DNA of 64,000 bases from Myxococcales bacterium (GTDB taxonomy: Bacteria > Myxococcota_A > Polyangia > Polyangiales > Houyiibacteriaceae). Position 1 is the first letter of the stretch. Every line of letters begins with the position of its first letter. This document shows, piece by piece, positions 34,233 through 42,279 of the stretch. Made by a program: the position numbers and the translations under genes. The notes beneath the pieces were generated by a model. It was not told the DNA's origin and made no database searches. It saw only the letters and a list, made by a program, of their open reading frames with translations. Location of the stretch: assembly GCA_029863605.1 (NCBI GenBank), contig JAOTVB010000015.1:1-64000 (forward strand). The letters run 5' to 3'.

Positions 34233-36299
34233 ATGAACGATGTCGCGCAAGGTCAGGCCTATCCGTTAGGAGCCACGGTTCATCCGGACGGTGTCAATTT
34301 CAGCGTGTTTTCGAAGCGTTGCGCTGCGCTCGAACTGTTGCTTTTCGACGGGCCCGAGGACGCGCGACCAGCACGGGTCATCGAGCTCGATCCCGCGCAT
34401 GACCATCGCACGTTTTACTACTGGCACGCCTTTGTACCTGGTGTCGAGGAAGGTCAAATCTACGGTTATCGAGCCTACGGGCCGCACGATCCGGAGCGAG
34501 GGCTGCGATACGATAGCGGCAAAGTGCTGCTCGACCCCTACGGTCGGAGCGTCGCCGTTCCTCGAGGATACGACCGTGAAGCGGCGAGCCTCCCTGGAGA
34601 CAACGCAGCCACGGCGATGAAGAGCGTCGTCGCCGACCTGAGCGCGTACGACTGGGAAGGCGACACTCCACCCAAGCGTCGGTTCGCAAGAACGGTGGTC
34701 TACGAAATGCACGTCGGTGGCTTCACCCGGCATCCGAGCTCCGGTGTCCCAGCCAGAAAACGGGGAACGTACCTCGGCCTCATCGAGAAGATCCCCTATC
34801 TCCTGGAGCTTGGGGTCACCGCGGTGGAGCTCCTGCCAGTCTTTCAATTCGATCCCCAGGAAGCGCCGCCGGGCCTGAGCAACTACTGGGGGTACAATCC
34901 GGTTTCGTTTTTCGCACCCCACTCGGGCTACAGCTCAAGCAGAAATCCGGTACGCGCCCTCGACGAGTTTCGAGATATGGTCAAGGCGCTTCACCGCGCG
35001 GGGATCGAGGTCATCCTCGACGTGGTCTACAATCACACTGCGGAGGGCAATGAATCAGGACCGACGTTTTGTTTCAGGGGGTTGGACAACATCGACTACT
35101 ACTTCCTCGATCCAAACGACAAGGCTCGTTACGTCGACTACGCCGGCACCGGCAACGCGCTCAACGCCAACCACGCGATCGTACGGCGTCTCATCCTCGA
35201 CAGCCTGCGCTATTGGGTGAAGGAGATGCACGTCGATGGTTTTCGTTTCGATTTGGCTTCGATCTTGTCGAGGGACGTCGAGGGCCGCCCTGTCGCGAAC
35301 CCGCCCGTTCTTTGGGACATTGAAACAGATCCCATCCTGAGCGGCACGAAGCTCATTGCCGAAGCCTGGGACGCTGCTGGCCTCTATCAGGTTGGCAGTT
35401 TCTTCGGTGACCACTGGAAGGAGTGGAATGGCCGTTTCCGCGACGACGTTCGTTCTTTCCTGCGCGGCGATGAAGGCTACGTCAAGGAGCTGGCGGCGCG
35501 TTTCTTGGCGAGTCCTGACATCTACGGACACCGGGAACGCGAGCCCGAGCAGAGCATCAACTTCGTCACTTGCCATGACGGCTTCACGTTGAACGATCTC
35601 GTTTCCTACAACGAGAAACACAACTCTGCGAACCAAGAAGAAGACCGAGACGGTAGGGACGACAACCGAAGCTGGAACTGTGGTGTCGAGGGGGATACCG
35701 ACGAGCCCGGCGTAGAGAAACTACGAGCCCGGCAGATCAAGAACTTTTTCTCGATTAACCTCCTCGCGTTGGGCGTACCGATGATCTCGATGGGAGACGA
35801 AGTGCGCCGGACGCAACGGGGAAACAACAACCCTTATTGTCACGACAGCGAGCTCACCTGGTTCGACTGGAGTCTCGTCGACAAGCATCGGGACCTGCAT
35901 CGTTTCGTAAGGAAGCTCGTTCATTTCCGGTCGAATCTGCCCCTCGACGACCACGGCTTGAGCCTCACCGAGGTACTTCGCCTGACACCGGTTCAATGGC
36001 ACGGCGTGAAGCTCAACGAACCGGACTTCTCTCATAATTCCCACAGCTTGGCGCTCACCTTCAACGGCCTGGGGCATTGGTGGCACCTCATGGTCAACGC
36101 GTACACGGAGCCGCTGCAGTTCGAGCTTCCCGTGCTGCCCGCCAAGAAGGCATCTCGCTGGCGACAATTGATCGACACCTACAAGGAATCACCCGAAGAC
36201 TTCCACGATCTGCCAACCGCGCCGTTTGTGGGGGACCCACAGTACCTGATCCCGCCACATTCGCTGGCGCTTCTCGTCGCTCAACACAAGAGAGGTTGA
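34233..36299 (+). CDS. glgX: Glycogen debranching enzyme GlgX
   Basis: ATG 34233 starts the family sequence 'AYPLGATVHPDGVNFSVFSK'; the open frame upstream is not similar. The 688-residue GH13_11 enzyme has an N-terminal CBM48 domain and the catalytic set 'VILDVVYNHTAEG', 'MHVDGFRFDLASILSRD' (nucleophile Asp), 'TKLIAEAWDAAGLYQVG' (acid Glu) and 'VTCHDGFTLNDLVSYNEKHN'. It hydrolyses alpha-1,6 branches of phosphorylase-limited glycogen. MalQ follows 6 bases downstream, and GlgP is convergent beyond it, so the three form one glycogen/maltodextrin catabolic unit. Confidence 0.95.
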   Translation: MNDVAQGQAYPLGATVHPDGVNFSVFSKRCAALELLLFDGPEDARPARVIELDPAHDHRTFYYWHAFVPGVEEGQIYGYRAYGPHDPERGLRYDSGKVLLDPYGRSVAVPRGYDREAASLPGDNAATAMKSVVADLSAYDWEGDTPPKRRFARTVVYEMHVGGFTRHPSSGVPARKRGTYLGLIEKIPYLLELGVTAVELLPVFQFDPQEAPPGLSNYWGYNPVSFFAPHSGYSSSRNPVRALDEFRDMVKALHRAGIEVILDVVYNHTAEGNESGPTFCFRGLDNIDYYFLDPNDKARYVDYAGTGNALNANHAIVRRLILDSLRYWVKEMHVDGFRFDLASILSRDVEGRPVANPPVLWDIETDPILSGTKLIAEAWDAAGLYQVGSFFGDHWKEWNGRFRDDVRSFLRGDEGYVKELAARFLASPDIYGHREREPEQSINFVTCHDGFTLNDLVSYNEKHNSANQEEDRDGRDDNRSWNCGVEGDTDEPGVEKLRARQIKNFFSINLLALGVPMISMGDEVRRTQRGNNNPYCHDSELTWFDWSLVDKHRDLHRFVRKLVHFRSNLPLDDHGLSLTEVLRLTPVQWHGVKLNEPDFSHNSHSLALTFNGLGHWWHLMVNAYTEPLQFELPVLPAKKASRWRQLIDTYKESPEDFHDLPTAPFVGDPQYLIPPHSLALLVAQHKRG

Positions 36300-36305
36300 A
36301 AGGTC

Positions 36306-37844
36306 TTGAGGCTCCCCCGGCGCAGCGGAATCCTTTTACACATCACGTCTCTTCCGGGAGGACCCTTTTCCGGAGACTTGGGACAATCGGCCTATGGATT
36401 TGCCGACTTTCTGGCAGATGCAAGGCAGGCTTGGTGGCAAACGCTGCCGCTCAACCCCATCGGCGATCAGAGCTCACCCTACTCGAGCCTGTCGTCCTTC
36501 GCGGGGGAGCCTTTGTTGATTTCTCCGGAGCGGCTGATCGAGGACGGGTTGCTCGACAAGCAGCTGCTGCGAGAGGTTCCTACGACGTCGGGCAGCTGGG
36601 GATCGAGCTTCGCGAGGTCGAAGCGGCTTCGCGCTAAGCTGCTCAGGCACGCGTACCGATCCTTTCTGGACCAACGACCCAAGTCGATGCTGCGATCTTT
36701 CGCTGCGTTTAAAGTTCGCGAGAAGGCTTGGCTCGACGACTACTGTCTCTTTGGCGCGCTATCGAACCATTTCGAGACCCTCGATTGGACCCGCTGGCCC
36801 AAAGGGATCGCGGGACGTGCAAATGCGTCCCTTCGATCGGCACGCGTAGAGCTCGAACACCGGATCGATTACCTGGCGTTTCAGCAGTTTGTGTTCGACC
36901 GACAGTGGCGGGCCCTCAGAACGTATTGCCGAAAGAAAGGTGTAGGGATCATCGGCGACCTCCCCATGTTCGTCGCTCATGATAGCTGCGACGTCTGGGC
37001 CCATCAGCGCGCTTTCCTGCTGAACGCCAAGGGCCTCCCGAAGTTCGTGGCGGGTGCCCCTCCCGACTCTTTCAACGCGAACGGTCAACGCTGGGGCAAC
37101 CCCCTCTATGACTGGGCGTATCACCAACGAACTGGCTTTGCGTGGTGGACTCAGCGAGTACAGCGTCAGCTCGATCTCTTCGATATGGTGCGGCTCGATC
37201 ACTTCATCGGATTCAGCAGATACTGGCGAATCCCGAACAAGGCCAAGACCGCCAAGAGCGGCCGGTGGGTGCCCGCACGGGGGCGACAACTCTTTGACGA
37301 GCTCGTCCGTGTGCACGGGAAGCTGCCATTCATCGCTGAGGACCTCGGTGCCGTGACGAAGGAGGTCTGGGACCTTCGTGATCGGTATGGATTGCCCGGG
37401 ATAAAGGTGCTGCAATTCGCGTTTGGAAGCGGTGCGGGCGCGCGTGTTCACCGGCCGCACGACTATCCGAACCAAAGCGTGGCTTTCACGGGAACCCACG
37501 ACAACGACACGACCCGGGGCTGGTACAAAGCCTTGAAGCGCCGCGCACGGTCGAGAGACCAGAGCGCAAGAGCGGAGCTGCGGAGGGTGCACGCGTACCT
37601 TGGGACCGACGAGGAAGCGGAGGTAGCCCAAGCGGCGATGCGAGCCCTTTCCACCTCGCCTGCCGACACCGTGATCTTTCCGCTTCAAGACGTCCTGAGT
37701 CTCGATGGCAAGCACAGAATGAATGCGCCGGGAACGACTCAGGGCAACTGGATGTGGCGACTGAAGGACGGGCAACTCGACGCCGACGTGTCGGCACGAC
37801 TGCGGGATTTGGTCGAGGCCACCGACAGGTGCTCGGGACCATGA
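36306..37844 (+). CDS. malQ: 4-alpha-glucanotransferase MalQ
   Basis: A TTG start at 36306 begins 'RLPRRSGILLHITSLPGGPF', the exact family N-terminus, so it is preferred over later ATGs. The 512-residue GH77 enzyme has 'IIGDLPMFVAHDSCDVW', the nucleophile region 'DMVRLDHFIGFSRYWRIP', the acid 'PFIAEDLGAVTKEVWDL' and 'FTGTHDNDTTRGWYKAL'. It transfers maltooligosaccharide segments between chains (disproportionation) and works with GlgX and GlgP in recycling limit dextrins. It ends 34 bases before the convergent glgP stop. Confidence 0.94.
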   Translation: MRLPRRSGILLHITSLPGGPFSGDLGQSAYGFADFLADARQAWWQTLPLNPIGDQSSPYSSLSSFAGEPLLISPERLIEDGLLDKQLLREVPTTSGSWGSSFARSKRLRAKLLRHAYRSFLDQRPKSMLRSFAAFKVREKAWLDDYCLFGALSNHFETLDWTRWPKGIAGRANASLRSARVELEHRIDYLAFQQFVFDRQWRALRTYCRKKGVGIIGDLPMFVAHDSCDVWAHQRAFLLNAKGLPKFVAGAPPDSFNANGQRWGNPLYDWAYHQRTGFAWWTQRVQRQLDLFDMVRLDHFIGFSRYWRIPNKAKTAKSGRWVPARGRQLFDELVRVHGKLPFIAEDLGAVTKEVWDLRDRYGLPGIKVLQFAFGSGAGARVHRPHDYPNQSVAFTGTHDNDTTRGWYKALKRRARSRDQSARAELRRVHAYLGTDEEAEVAQAAMRALSTSPADTVIFPLQDVLSLDGKHRMNAPGTTQGNWMWRLKDGQLDADVSARLRDLVEATDRCSGP

Positions 37845-37878
37845 TCGACTGTTGGGAAGCCAGATGCTTGCTTATCCC

Positions 37879-40383
37879 TCAGTCTACATCCAACAGCTGC
37901 ACCGGGTGGGGCTTGACCCGCCAGATATCCCGACTGTAATCGCGAATGGTGCGATCCGAGGAGAACTGCCCCATCCGCGCCGTGTTGAGGATCGACATCT
38001 TCGTCCACTGATGTTGATCCGCCCAGGCCTGGCTGACTTTCTCCTGACAGTCGATGTACGACTGAAAGTCTGCCAAAACGAAGTAATCGTCATGATAGAT
38101 CAGGCTGTCGATCAAGGGTTGGAACAGCGCCCTGTCTCCCCGCGAGAAATGACCAGAAGCGATTAAGTCGAGGGCACTCTTCAGCGCCGGGTTCTGCTCG
38201 TAGTAGGCGTACGGTCGGTAGCCTGTCTGTTGCAACGCGTGAATCTCGTCTGCGGTGAGCCCGAAGAGGAAGAAGTTTTCCGCCCCGACCGCATCGCGGA
38301 TCTCGACATTGGCACCATCGAGGGTGCCGATGGTGAGAGCACCGTTCATCGAGAACTTCATGTTGCCGGTCCCGGAGGCTTCCTTGCCGGCCGTCGATAT
38401 CTGCTCGGAGAGGTCGGCGCACGGATAGACGAGCTGGGCCGTTTTGACGTTGTAGTTCGGGATGAACAAGACTTTTAGTTTTGCCCGGGTGTCCGGGTCG
38501 GAGTTGACGACCTCGCCCACAGAGTTGATCAACTTGATGATGAGCTTGGCCATCGCATAACCCGGCGCCGCCTTGCCGCCGAAGATGAAGCTTCGCGGCG
38601 CGGTCACCAGGTCCGGGTCCTCCTTGAGCTGTTGGTACAAGTGCACGATGTGCAGCACCGCCAGATGCTGACGCTTGTACTCGTGGATGCGCTTAACCTG
38701 GACATCGAACATCGAGTCGAGGTCCGTCTCGACCTTCATGAGTTTCTGCGCCTGCTCGGCGGCGAACCGCTTACGCGCGGTCTTGACGGCCCGCCATTGT
38801 GCCTGGAAGTCGCGGTTATCTGCGAGCCCTTCCAGCCTGCGCAACTGGTCGAGATCCGTGATCCACGCCTCGCCGATGTGTTCGGTGATCAGCTGCGCCA
38901 GCTCCGGGTTGGCGAGCACGACGAACCGGCGGGGCGTCACTCCATTGGTCTTGTTGTTGAATTTACCGGGGTAGAACTCGTCGAAGTCCCGCATGACACG
39001 CGTCTTCAACAGGTCGGTGTGAAGGGCAGAGACTCCATTCACGGAGAAGCTGCCCACGGTCGCGAGATTGGCCATGCGCACTGCGCCGCCGCCTCGGTCA
39101 TCGATCAGGGACATGCGTTGTTGCCTCCCGTAGTCGTCCGGGAAGCGCTCGCGCACTTCATCCATGAAGCGGCGATTGATCTCGTAAACGATTTCCAGAT
39201 GACGCGGCAACGATCGCCCAAACATCGGCAACGGCCAGGTTTCGAGGGCCTCGGGAAGCAAGGTGTGATTCGTGTACGCAAACGTCTCGGAGGTTATCCG
39301 CCAAGCGTCCTCCCAGCTCATCGCGTACTGGTCGAGGAGCAGCCGCATCAGCTCGGGTACGGCGAGCGCCGGATGGGTGTCATTCAGCTGTATGGCAAAC
39401 CCTTCATGCAGATTCTCGGGCCGCCCCCCGCGCAGTTGGTGCAGCCTCAGCAGATCCTGGAGCGAGCACGACACGAGAAAGTACTGCTGCTGGAGCCTCA
39501 GTTGCTTGCCTTGAGCAGGTTCGTCGTTGGGATAGAGCACCTTGGTGAGCGTCTCCGAAGCCACCTTGTCCTCGACCGCACCGTAGTAGTCACCGACGTT
39601 GAAGCTCTCGAAGTCGAAGGTCTCGGCTGCCTCCGCCGCCCAGAGGCGCAGCATGTTCATGTTGTTGACCTTGTAGCCGGGAATGGGGGTGGCATAGGCG
39701 ACCCCTTTCACCACGGTGCCGGGGCGCCAGCGAACCCGGTAATGGCCTTTGTCATCCACATACGATTCGGTATGACCGCCAAACCCCACCGGATAGCTGT
39801 ACTCGGGCCGGGCGACTTCCCAGGGGTTGCCCTTCTGGAGCCACTTGTCGGTGCGCTCGACTTGCCACCCGTCTTCGATCCGCTGTTGAAAGATGCCAAA
39901 CTCGTATCTCAAACCGTAACCCACTGCGGGGATCTGCAGGGTGGACAGCGAGTCCATGAAGCACGCGGCCAGACGACCCAATCCGCCATTGCCGAGGCCT
40001 GGCTCGCGTTCTTCCTCGATGAGCTCGTCGAGGTCCTGCCCTAGCGATGCGACCGCCTCCGCGACCTGATCGCGAATACCGAGGTTCAACAGAGCATTGC
40101 CGAGGGAGGGCCCCAGCAGATACTCCGCCGACAGATAGCAGACAACGCGCGTCGGTTGTGCCAGCAAAGCCATTGCCGTGCTCAGCCAACGCTGCATGAG
40201 TCGGTCTCGGACCGTATAGGCGACCGCGAGGTAATAGTCCGATCGGGTCGCCAGCTTCGGGACATTGCCGCACCGATAGAAAAGGTTTTCTCGAATCGCA
40301 TGGCGCAGAGTCTCGACGTCAAGCCCGGTTCGGTCGTCTTCGACCTTCACTGCTTTTTGCGCTGACCGACTCTTCGCGTTCAT
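37879..40383 (-). CDS. glgP: Glycogen/starch phosphorylase GlgP
   Basis: The 834-residue GT35 enzyme has 'EEREPGLGNGGLGRLAACFM', 'GTVVKGVAYATPIPGYKVNN', 'NGVTPRRFVVLANPELAQLI', 'QVKRIHEYKRQHLAVLHIVH' and the pyridoxal-phosphate segment 'GKEASGTGNMKFSMNGALTI' with the Schiff-base Lys. It releases glucose-1-phosphate from glycogen ends. Length and all motifs are intact. It is convergent with malQ (34-base gap without a visible strong terminator). No glycogen synthase or branching gene is present in the window. Confidence 0.96.
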   Translation of the reverse strand: MNAKSRSAQKAVKVEDDRTGLDVETLRHAIRENLFYRCGNVPKLATRSDYYLAVAYTVRDRLMQRWLSTAMALLAQPTRVVCYLSAEYLLGPSLGNALLNLGIRDQVAEAVASLGQDLDELIEEEREPGLGNGGLGRLAACFMDSLSTLQIPAVGYGLRYEFGIFQQRIEDGWQVERTDKWLQKGNPWEVARPEYSYPVGFGGHTESYVDDKGHYRVRWRPGTVVKGVAYATPIPGYKVNNMNMLRLWAAEAAETFDFESFNVGDYYGAVEDKVASETLTKVLYPNDEPAQGKQLRLQQQYFLVSCSLQDLLRLHQLRGGRPENLHEGFAIQLNDTHPALAVPELMRLLLDQYAMSWEDAWRITSETFAYTNHTLLPEALETWPLPMFGRSLPRHLEIVYEINRRFMDEVRERFPDDYGRQQRMSLIDDRGGGAVRMANLATVGSFSVNGVSALHTDLLKTRVMRDFDEFYPGKFNNKTNGVTPRRFVVLANPELAQLITEHIGEAWITDLDQLRRLEGLADNRDFQAQWRAVKTARKRFAAEQAQKLMKVETDLDSMFDVQVKRIHEYKRQHLAVLHIVHLYQQLKEDPDLVTAPRSFIFGGKAAPGYAMAKLIIKLINSVGEVVNSDPDTRAKLKVLFIPNYNVKTAQLVYPCADLSEQISTAGKEASGTGNMKFSMNGALTIGTLDGANVEIRDAVGAENFFLFGLTADEIHALQQTGYRPYAYYEQNPALKSALDLIASGHFSRGDRALFQPLIDSLIYHDDYFVLADFQSYIDCQEKVSQAWADQHQWTKMSILNTARMGQFSSDRTIRDYSRDIWRVKPHPVQLLDVD

Positions 40384-40446
40384 TGCCCGTTCCTCAAATG
40401 ACGAACCCGATATGAGGTCCGGCTAATGTCGGCTCTCGTCGAGAAG

Positions 40447-40602
40447 ATGGCAAGCAGCTATATATACTGTATGATTCTGTTGACAACGGTACGACACCAT
40501 CGTGACCCGGATCACGGCAAACGTGACGTGTCGGACGAGTCGGTCATGTACGCGGCGTATGACGAGTGCCTCAACGACCTCGCGGCCGTGCCTAGGAACT
40601 AG
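40447..40602 (+). CDS. Possible 51-residue ORF upstream of glgP
   Basis: In the 215-base gap between glgP and the MscS gene, ATG 40447 opens a 51-codon frame: 'MASSYIYCMILLTTVRHHRD' then 'VMYAAYDECLNDLAAVPRN'. It ends inside the MscS stop region. There is no ribosome site and no known family. The gap also contains TTGACA (40480 region) and must hold the promoter of glgP. It may be chance. Confidence 0.2.
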   Translation: MASSYIYCMILLTTVRHHRDPDHGKRDVSDESVMYAAYDECLNDLAAVPRN

Positions 40603-41450
40603 CTCTGGATCGGACTTCGTTCCGCTGCCGTGATTCGCACCGGGAGCGGCTCCGTGACACTGCCCGCGTACAACGTCCGATGCGGGAATGGAATTTCGAT
40701 GCCGTGCTGTTCGAACGAACGCTTGACCGCGTTTTGGGTCGAGTTTCGAAGCTCTAGGAAATTCTCTTTCATAGCCCAAACGGAGAACTGCAGGTTGATC
40801 GCCGAGTCACCGAAGCCGCTGAAGATGATCAGGGGTTTCGGTTCCTGGAGACAGATCGGATTGTTGTCGGCGATTTCCATCAGAACCTTGCCAACCTTCG
40901 AGAGGTCTTCTTTGTAGGCAACTCCAACCTGCATGTCGAAACGCCGAATCGGAAAGTAAGTGAGATTGGTCACGTTGGACTTGATCATCGACTCATTTGG
41001 AATTCTCACGAGCAAATTGTCGAACGTCCTGAGTCGAACCGAAAGCAGGTCGATGGAGATTACCTCTCCAGTGGCGTCGGCGACTTTGATCACGTCGCCG
41101 ACCACGAAAGGCTGCTCTACCATCAAGAAAAGCCCGCTGATGAGATTCGACACGGAAGTCTGTGCCGCAAATCCAATGGCGACCGTCAGAAGACCTGCAG
41201 CACCGAGCACGACCCCGAGGCTCACTCCCAACTGCTGAAGAGCCCAAGCAAACGCGATGCCCAAGACCAGATAGCCCGTGAAGCGTCGGATGATCAGTTG
41301 GTGTTGAGGGTGAAGCCGCTCGAGCGGAAGACGCCGACGCAATACACGCGAGGCGACAATTCCCAGCAAGATGATCACCGCCGCAAACGCGAACTTCTGG
41401 ACTTGCTCATTCCAAGTCATGTTGCGAATCGAGTCGATTAACCATTCCAT
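40599..41450 (-). CDS. MscS-family mechanosensitive channel
   Basis: In this 283-residue protein three N-terminal helices are followed by the MscS pore/beta domain: 'LGVVLGAAGLLTVAIGFAAQ' (TM3), 'TSVSNLISGLFLMVEQPFVV' and 'GDVIKVADATGEVISIDLLS' (the G-D-x-I.v......G.v..I motif). The ATG follows GGAG. The channel opens under membrane tension on hypo-osmotic shock. It is the last gene of a minus-strand run: OmpA-like, barrel protein, CASTOR-like channel, DUF432 and MscS; the DUF432 stop is 13 bases upstream. A second MscS-like protein is at 48155. Confidence 0.9.
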   Translation of the reverse strand: MEWLIDSIRNMTWNEQVQKFAFAAVIILLGIVASRVLRRRLPLERLHPQHQLIIRRFTGYLVLGIAFAWALQQLGVSLGVVLGAAGLLTVAIGFAAQTSVSNLISGLFLMVEQPFVVGDVIKVADATGEVISIDLLSVRLRTFDNLLVRIPNESMIKSNVTNLTYFPIRRFDMQVGVAYKEDLSKVGKVLMEIADNNPICLQEPKPLIIFSGFGDSAINLQFSVWAMKENFLELRNSTQNAVKRSFEQHGIEIPFPHRTLYAGSVTEPLPVRITAAERSPIQS

Positions 41451-41463
41451 CGTTCACTCCAGC

Positions 41464-42279
41464 TCAGGAAAACAGAGAGCCAAAGGTGCGCACCATGCGG
41501 TTCCCACCGGAACCCACACGCGGGTGCACCAAGAATTTTGCATCCGGTGCAGAGCGGGGCGCCCCTTCGCCGATCTCGAGTTGAGCGAACTCCGTGCCTT
41601 CTCCGCGCTCGAGTATCACATCATGGGTCCACAGGCGCCCATCCCTCGACATGAATAACCCGAGGCGCTCCATTGGAAGCTTAAGGCGTAAAACTGGGAG
41701 CGTCTCGTTGCTTGGGTTGCGAATTACCACCGCTGTTGCCGCGCGATGCGCGCGCCTTGTAACCTCGCCTAGCGCAAGTCGGCAGAAAGTCCGGCTGGCG
41801 TAGCAGAGCTCGCCTTCCGCGGTTGGCGGCCCAAACCAGGTGTCCGACGGACGGTGCGATGGAATTTCCAGAAGTGCCTTGGGGGAAGGCCCCGAGGAGA
41901 CTGCAACCCACAACGGTGAACCGACGTACAAACTGGCCTGTTCTCCAGGTAAGACGTGAAATGGCAAATCCGGTCGGAAGACGATCGGTCGGTCTGCAGT
42001 TCGAGGCTCGAGTCGAATTTCATCCGATTCCTCGGAAATCGCGAACCGTTCGATATTCGCCATCTGTTCGAGGCCCTCACTACTGAGAGCAGATGCATAT
42101 TTCAAAGTGTCGGCCAGTGGGTTGTCGGAGGACTGGTATCCAATACGCCACTCGCCCGCCAAGCGCTGTGCGCTCAAGGTGAGCGGTCCGATTTGCCATT
42201 GAGTCACGCTTCTCTCCGCCACGGAGAAGCTGCCCCACCACTCCGAGCCGCCTTTGTGGGTTGTCCCCGCGTCATTCAT
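41464..42279 (-). CDS. DUF432-family protein
   Basis: ATG 42279 overlaps the TGA of the upstream channel gene (ATGA), which fixes this start although the frame is open much further upstream. The 271-residue product 'GSFSVAERSVTQWQIGPLTL' ... 'RPDLPFHVLPGEQASLYVGS', 'TWFGPPTAEGELCYASRTFC' and 'AATAVVIRNPSNETLPVLRL' matches DUF432, a mostly-beta family of unknown function that is repeatedly found beside MscS genes. Translational coupling to a channel gene on one side and the MscS gene 13 bases away on the other supports a role in channel function or envelope sensing. Confidence 0.8.
   Translation of the reverse strand: MNDAGTTHKGGSEWWGSFSVAERSVTQWQIGPLTLSAQRLAGEWRIGYQSSDNPLADTLKYASALSSEGLEQMANIERFAISEESDEIRLEPRTADRPIVFRPDLPFHVLPGEQASLYVGSPLWVAVSSGPSPKALLEIPSHRPSDTWFGPPTAEGELCYASRTFCRLALGEVTRRAHRAATAVVIRNPSNETLPVLRLKLPMERLGLFMSRDGRLWTHDVILERGEGTEFAQLEIGEGAPRSAPDAKFLVHPRVGSGGNRMVRTFGSLFS

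Noticed and set aside
36759..37775. Long minus-strand open frame of 338 codons
   Set aside because: It is antisense to malQ and has no recognisable domain; a GC-rich shadow frame.
38632..40044. Long plus-strand open frame of 470 codons
   Set aside because: It is entirely antisense to glgP, has no family motifs, and glgP is full length with its active site.
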